A DNA stretch of 7,486 nucleotides from a bacterium. GTDB lineage: Bacteria > Babelota > Babeliae > Babelales > RVW-14. A program made the translations under genes and the position numbers. The notes under the pieces were generated by a model. It did not search any database, had not been told where the DNA came from, and was given only the letters and a program-made list of their open reading frames with translations. The stretch covers positions 1-7,486 of the forward strand of contig JAHFBR010000032.1 in assembly GCA_023249955.1 (NCBI GenBank), given 5' to 3'. Positions 6,442 to 7,486 of the stretch are shown piece by piece (the first letter of the stretch is position 1; each line of letters starts with the position of its first letter).

Positions 6442-6507
6442 AAAAAGGAGAAAGGAGAGTAGTAATGAAGTCTATTTTAAGCCGGTAAATCGGTGATGAC
6501 TTACCAT
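6409..6507 (-). ncRNA. Candidate small RNA A with anti-Shine-Dalgarno motif
   Basis: The RNA is predicted from a promoter (TTGATT, 16 bases, TATCAT) and a perfect intrinsic terminator about 100 bases downstream. Its 5' part can fold with GGTAA against TTACC (6501-6505 with 6484-6488). A linker follows, unpaired as far as I can see, reading ACUUCAUUACUACUCUCC then UUUCUCCUUUUU, directly before the terminator stem. CUCCUUUCU equals the 3' end of typical 16S rRNA, so the linker could pair with Shine-Dalgarno sites in trans. Three-part build (5' hairpin, C/U-rich loop, terminator) is typical of mRNA-binding regulatory RNAs. No known family is recognised. Confidence 0.6.
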
Positions 6508-6541
6508 GGCTTTATGATACATAACCCTATAAGAAAATCAA
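6417..6541. repeat. Direct repeat, copy A, coextensive with small RNA A
   Basis: Copy A matches copy B (6651-6780), 234 bases away in the same orientation. The outer parts are nearly identical: both arms of the hairpin (CCGCCATGC and GCATGGCGG), then a shared stretch of 31 bases from 6443 to 6473, and the far end around AGAAAATCAAG. The hairpin loop and about 40 central bases differ. Conservation of both ends with a free middle fits a transcription unit (promoter, terminator, functional motif) better than a mobile element; no terminal inverted repeats or target duplications are seen. Confidence 0.85.
6514..6541 (-). promoter_or_regulatory. Promoter of small RNA A
   Basis: The -35 TTGATT (6541 to 6536) and -10 TATCAT (6519 to 6514) are 16 bases apart, with an A/T-rich UP-like stretch before them (TTTTTAAAATTA). 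The same elements at the same spacing occur in copy B, which is the main support. Confidence 0.6.
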
Positions 6542-6644
6542 GCGTAATTTTAAAAATATTATAAAATCGAGCATTTCAAGAAAATCATTGCAGCGTGTAA
6601 TAAATACAAGCCAGACCAGACCCCTCTTTTTACCCCCTAAGGAG

Positions 6645-6675
6645 AAAAAACCGCCATGCGTTTGAAGCATGGCGG
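6645..6675 (-). terminator. Intrinsic terminator of small RNA B
   Basis: CCGCCATGC at 6651-6659 pairs with GCATGGCGG at 6667-6675 around a 7-base loop. Six T residues follow on the minus strand (6650-6645). It could also stop readthrough from recF, which has no clear terminator of its own. Confidence 0.85.
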
Positions 6676-6746
6676 AAAAGGAGAAAGGAGAGTAGTAATG
6701 AAGTCTTCTTCCTTAACAGGGTAGATAACCCATCATAATTTAAGCA
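6645..6746 (-). ncRNA. Candidate small RNA B, paralogue of A
   Basis: It has the same architecture as RNA A: promoter TTGATT, 16 bases, TATATT; start near 6746; terminator stem at 6675-6651 with a U tract to 6645; length about 100 nt. The linker from AGACUUCAUUAC to the terminator is the same as in A except for one base in a U run. The 5' part differs in sequence but can also fold, with GGGT at 6719-6722 against ACCC at 6728-6731. An outer TTCCTT/AAGGAA pairing (6709-6714 with 6747-6752) is partly upstream of the predicted start. It lies downstream of recF in the same direction. Confidence 0.6.
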
Positions 6747-6780
6747 AAGGAAAATATAATCAATCCTATGAGAAAATCAA
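6651..6780. repeat. Direct repeat, copy B, coextensive with small RNA B
   Basis: This is the second copy of the repeat at 6417-6541. The hairpin arms at 6651-6659 and 6667-6675 are identical to copy A while the loop differs (GTTTGAA against AAGAACT). The shared stretch after the hairpin ends at 6705, one A shorter in its A run than in copy A. The promoter block at 6753-6780 matches copy A at most positions. Confidence 0.85.
6753..6780 (-). promoter_or_regulatory. Promoter of small RNA B
   Basis: The -35 TTGATT (6780 to 6775) and -10 TATATT (6758 to 6753) are 16 bases apart, preceded by an A/T-rich tract. Aligned with copy A, the spacer differs at five or six positions while both boxes stay promoter-like, as expected of selected sites. 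Confidence 0.6.
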
Positions 6781-6861
6781 GAGATATTTTTAAATGCTGC
6801 CAGAACTCGGCTTTTGTGGAATATAATTTTACAAAAACAAATTATTGAGCGGCGTAAAACT
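6781..6861. other. Short A/T-rich gap after recF
   Basis: This stretch holds an inverted repeat, ATAATTT at 6823-6829 with AAATTAT at 6839-6845. It is too A/T-rich to be a convincing terminator. The UP-like tract of the small RNA B promoter lies at its left end. Nothing else is recognised. Confidence 0.4.
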
Positions 6862-7486
6862 TTACAGGCGAATGTGCGTGATATCGCCGGGGGAAAGATT
6901 GCGCAAAAAGACATCCGGGCTGACCGGACAACTCAAAAACATCTGAAACTGCAGATCTTTAAGCGCTGCAACACTTCGTTCAACTTTAGTTGCATCAAAA
7001 TCAGTCATAAAATCGTCAAGCAACAAAACTCCAGGCTCGCCCGACGACGAAAGCTGCTGCAACTGCGCAATTTTAATCAGCAGCACCAAAAGCTTTTGCT
7101 GACCGCGCGATGCGTATACACGGGCCTTTTTGTTTTGAAAAATCACCGCAAAATCATCCAGGTGGGCCCCAAAAAGGCTCCTGCGCCACTCTTGTTCGGT
7201 CTGGCCATGCTTTGTGCGGTAGCCAGCCCAAAACGTGTTAAAATCGTCGCCTGACATGTTTTTGGGTGTGTACTCAAAACGTACAGTCAAATCGGCGTCA
7301 TGCGACGTTAAAAAATAGTTTGCAAGCAACGCATTTACTGATTGCTCCAAGCGCTGCAGATAGTCGCGGCGGTGTTCTTGCAGTGCGCGTGATTCGTGCC
7401 ACAATTTTTCAGTCCAGATATCAAATTCATCAGAGTTGGTGCGGTGCGTCATCAACAGACTGTTACGATTTTCCAAAACTTGTTTT
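6862..7486 (-). CDS. recF: DNA replication and repair protein RecF, C-terminal half (5' end outside window)
   Basis: RecF is an SMC-like ATPase that, with RecO and RecR, loads RecA at single-strand gaps. The frame runs open through the right edge; the TTG at 7476 is only the first in-frame start codon in view. Numbering from it, residues 1-60 are the helical arm (RNSLL, then DIWTEKL). GAHLDDF at 103-109 corresponds to the family's GPHRDD. The ABC signature SRGQQKLL is at 123-130. Walker B and D-loop are LLLDDFMTDFD at 151-161, slightly off the usual LLLDDV.SELD. The P-loop end is outside the window. In many bacteria recF follows dnaA and dnaN; here nothing upstream can be seen. Downstream, in the same direction, come the two small RNA units. 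Confidence 0.92.
   Translation of the reverse strand, partial: KQVLENRNSLLMTHRTNSDEFDIWTEKLWHESRALQEHRRDYLQRLEQSVNALLANYFLTSHDADLTVRFEYTPKNMSGDDFNTFWAGYRTKHGQTEQEWRRSLFGAHLDDFAVIFQNKKARVYASRGQQKLLVLLIKIAQLQQLSSSGEPGVLLLDDFMTDFDATKVERSVAALKDLQFQMFLSCPVSPDVFLRNLSPGDITHIRL

Noticed and set aside
6465..6488. Plus-strand mini-gene MKSILSR behind a strong AAAGGAGAG site in copy A (and MKSSSLTG at 6698-6724 in copy B)
   Set aside because: Both have a good ribosome site, but only 7 and 8 residues, with just MKS shared. No plus-strand promoter or downstream gene is seen. The minus-strand reading explains promoter, linker and terminator together. Not fully excluded.
1..7486. CRISPR arrays, tRNA genes and insertion sequences
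   Set aside because: No regularly spaced repeats, no cloverleaf sequences and no transposase or paired terminal repeats were seen. The two-copy repeat at 6417-6780 is not an array.

Overview
The window looks like a piece of chromosome from a Gram-negative, probably host-associated bacterium. It has an apolipoprotein N-acyltransferase, so lipoproteins and an outer membrane are likely. It has ordinary replication and repair genes, strong AGGAGG-type ribosome binding sites and mixed base composition. It also has an exported, eukaryote-type PP2C phosphatase. That mix fits an intracellular symbiont of protists, for example the Dependentiae (TM6) lineage, but this placement is inference and no marker gene here proves it.

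Layout. (1) 1-1232, plus strand: the 3' part of an Lnt-family N-acyltransferase gene that enters from the left edge. (2) 1265-3749, plus strand: a tight block of rplI, dnaB and ruvC behind its own promoter, with gaps of 26 and 20 bases. It links a ribosomal protein with the replicative helicase and the Holliday-junction resolvase. (3) 3754-4284, minus strand: an unrecognised small exported protein, tail to tail with ruvC and only 4 bases from it. (4) 4285-4851: about 570 bases without a solid gene. It holds small hairpins, a short open frame that may be a gene remnant, and a strong minus-strand terminator for the next gene. (5) 4852-6210, minus strand: the exported PP2C phosphatase with a helical C-terminal extension. 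(6) 6211-6861: about 650 bases without protein genes but dense in RNA signals. (7) 6862-7486, minus strand: the C-terminal half of recF, which runs off the right edge.

The most interesting part is region 6. Two diverged direct repeats of about 130 bases each carry, on the minus strand, a matching promoter (TTGATT, 16 bases, TAT-type -10). A variable segment able to form a hairpin follows, then an invariant C/U-rich stretch containing CUCCUUUCU, then a perfect intrinsic terminator. I read them as two tandem paralogous small RNAs of about 100 nt that mimic the anti-Shine-Dalgarno tail of 16S rRNA and could pair with ribosome binding sites. A third possible RNA, on the plus strand, diverges from the phosphatase promoter. 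It would end in a terminator that meets the terminator of the first small RNA at a 16-base palindrome. The phosphatase leader holds an unused Shine-Dalgarno-like site complementary to the small RNAs, which suggests, but does not show, local regulation.
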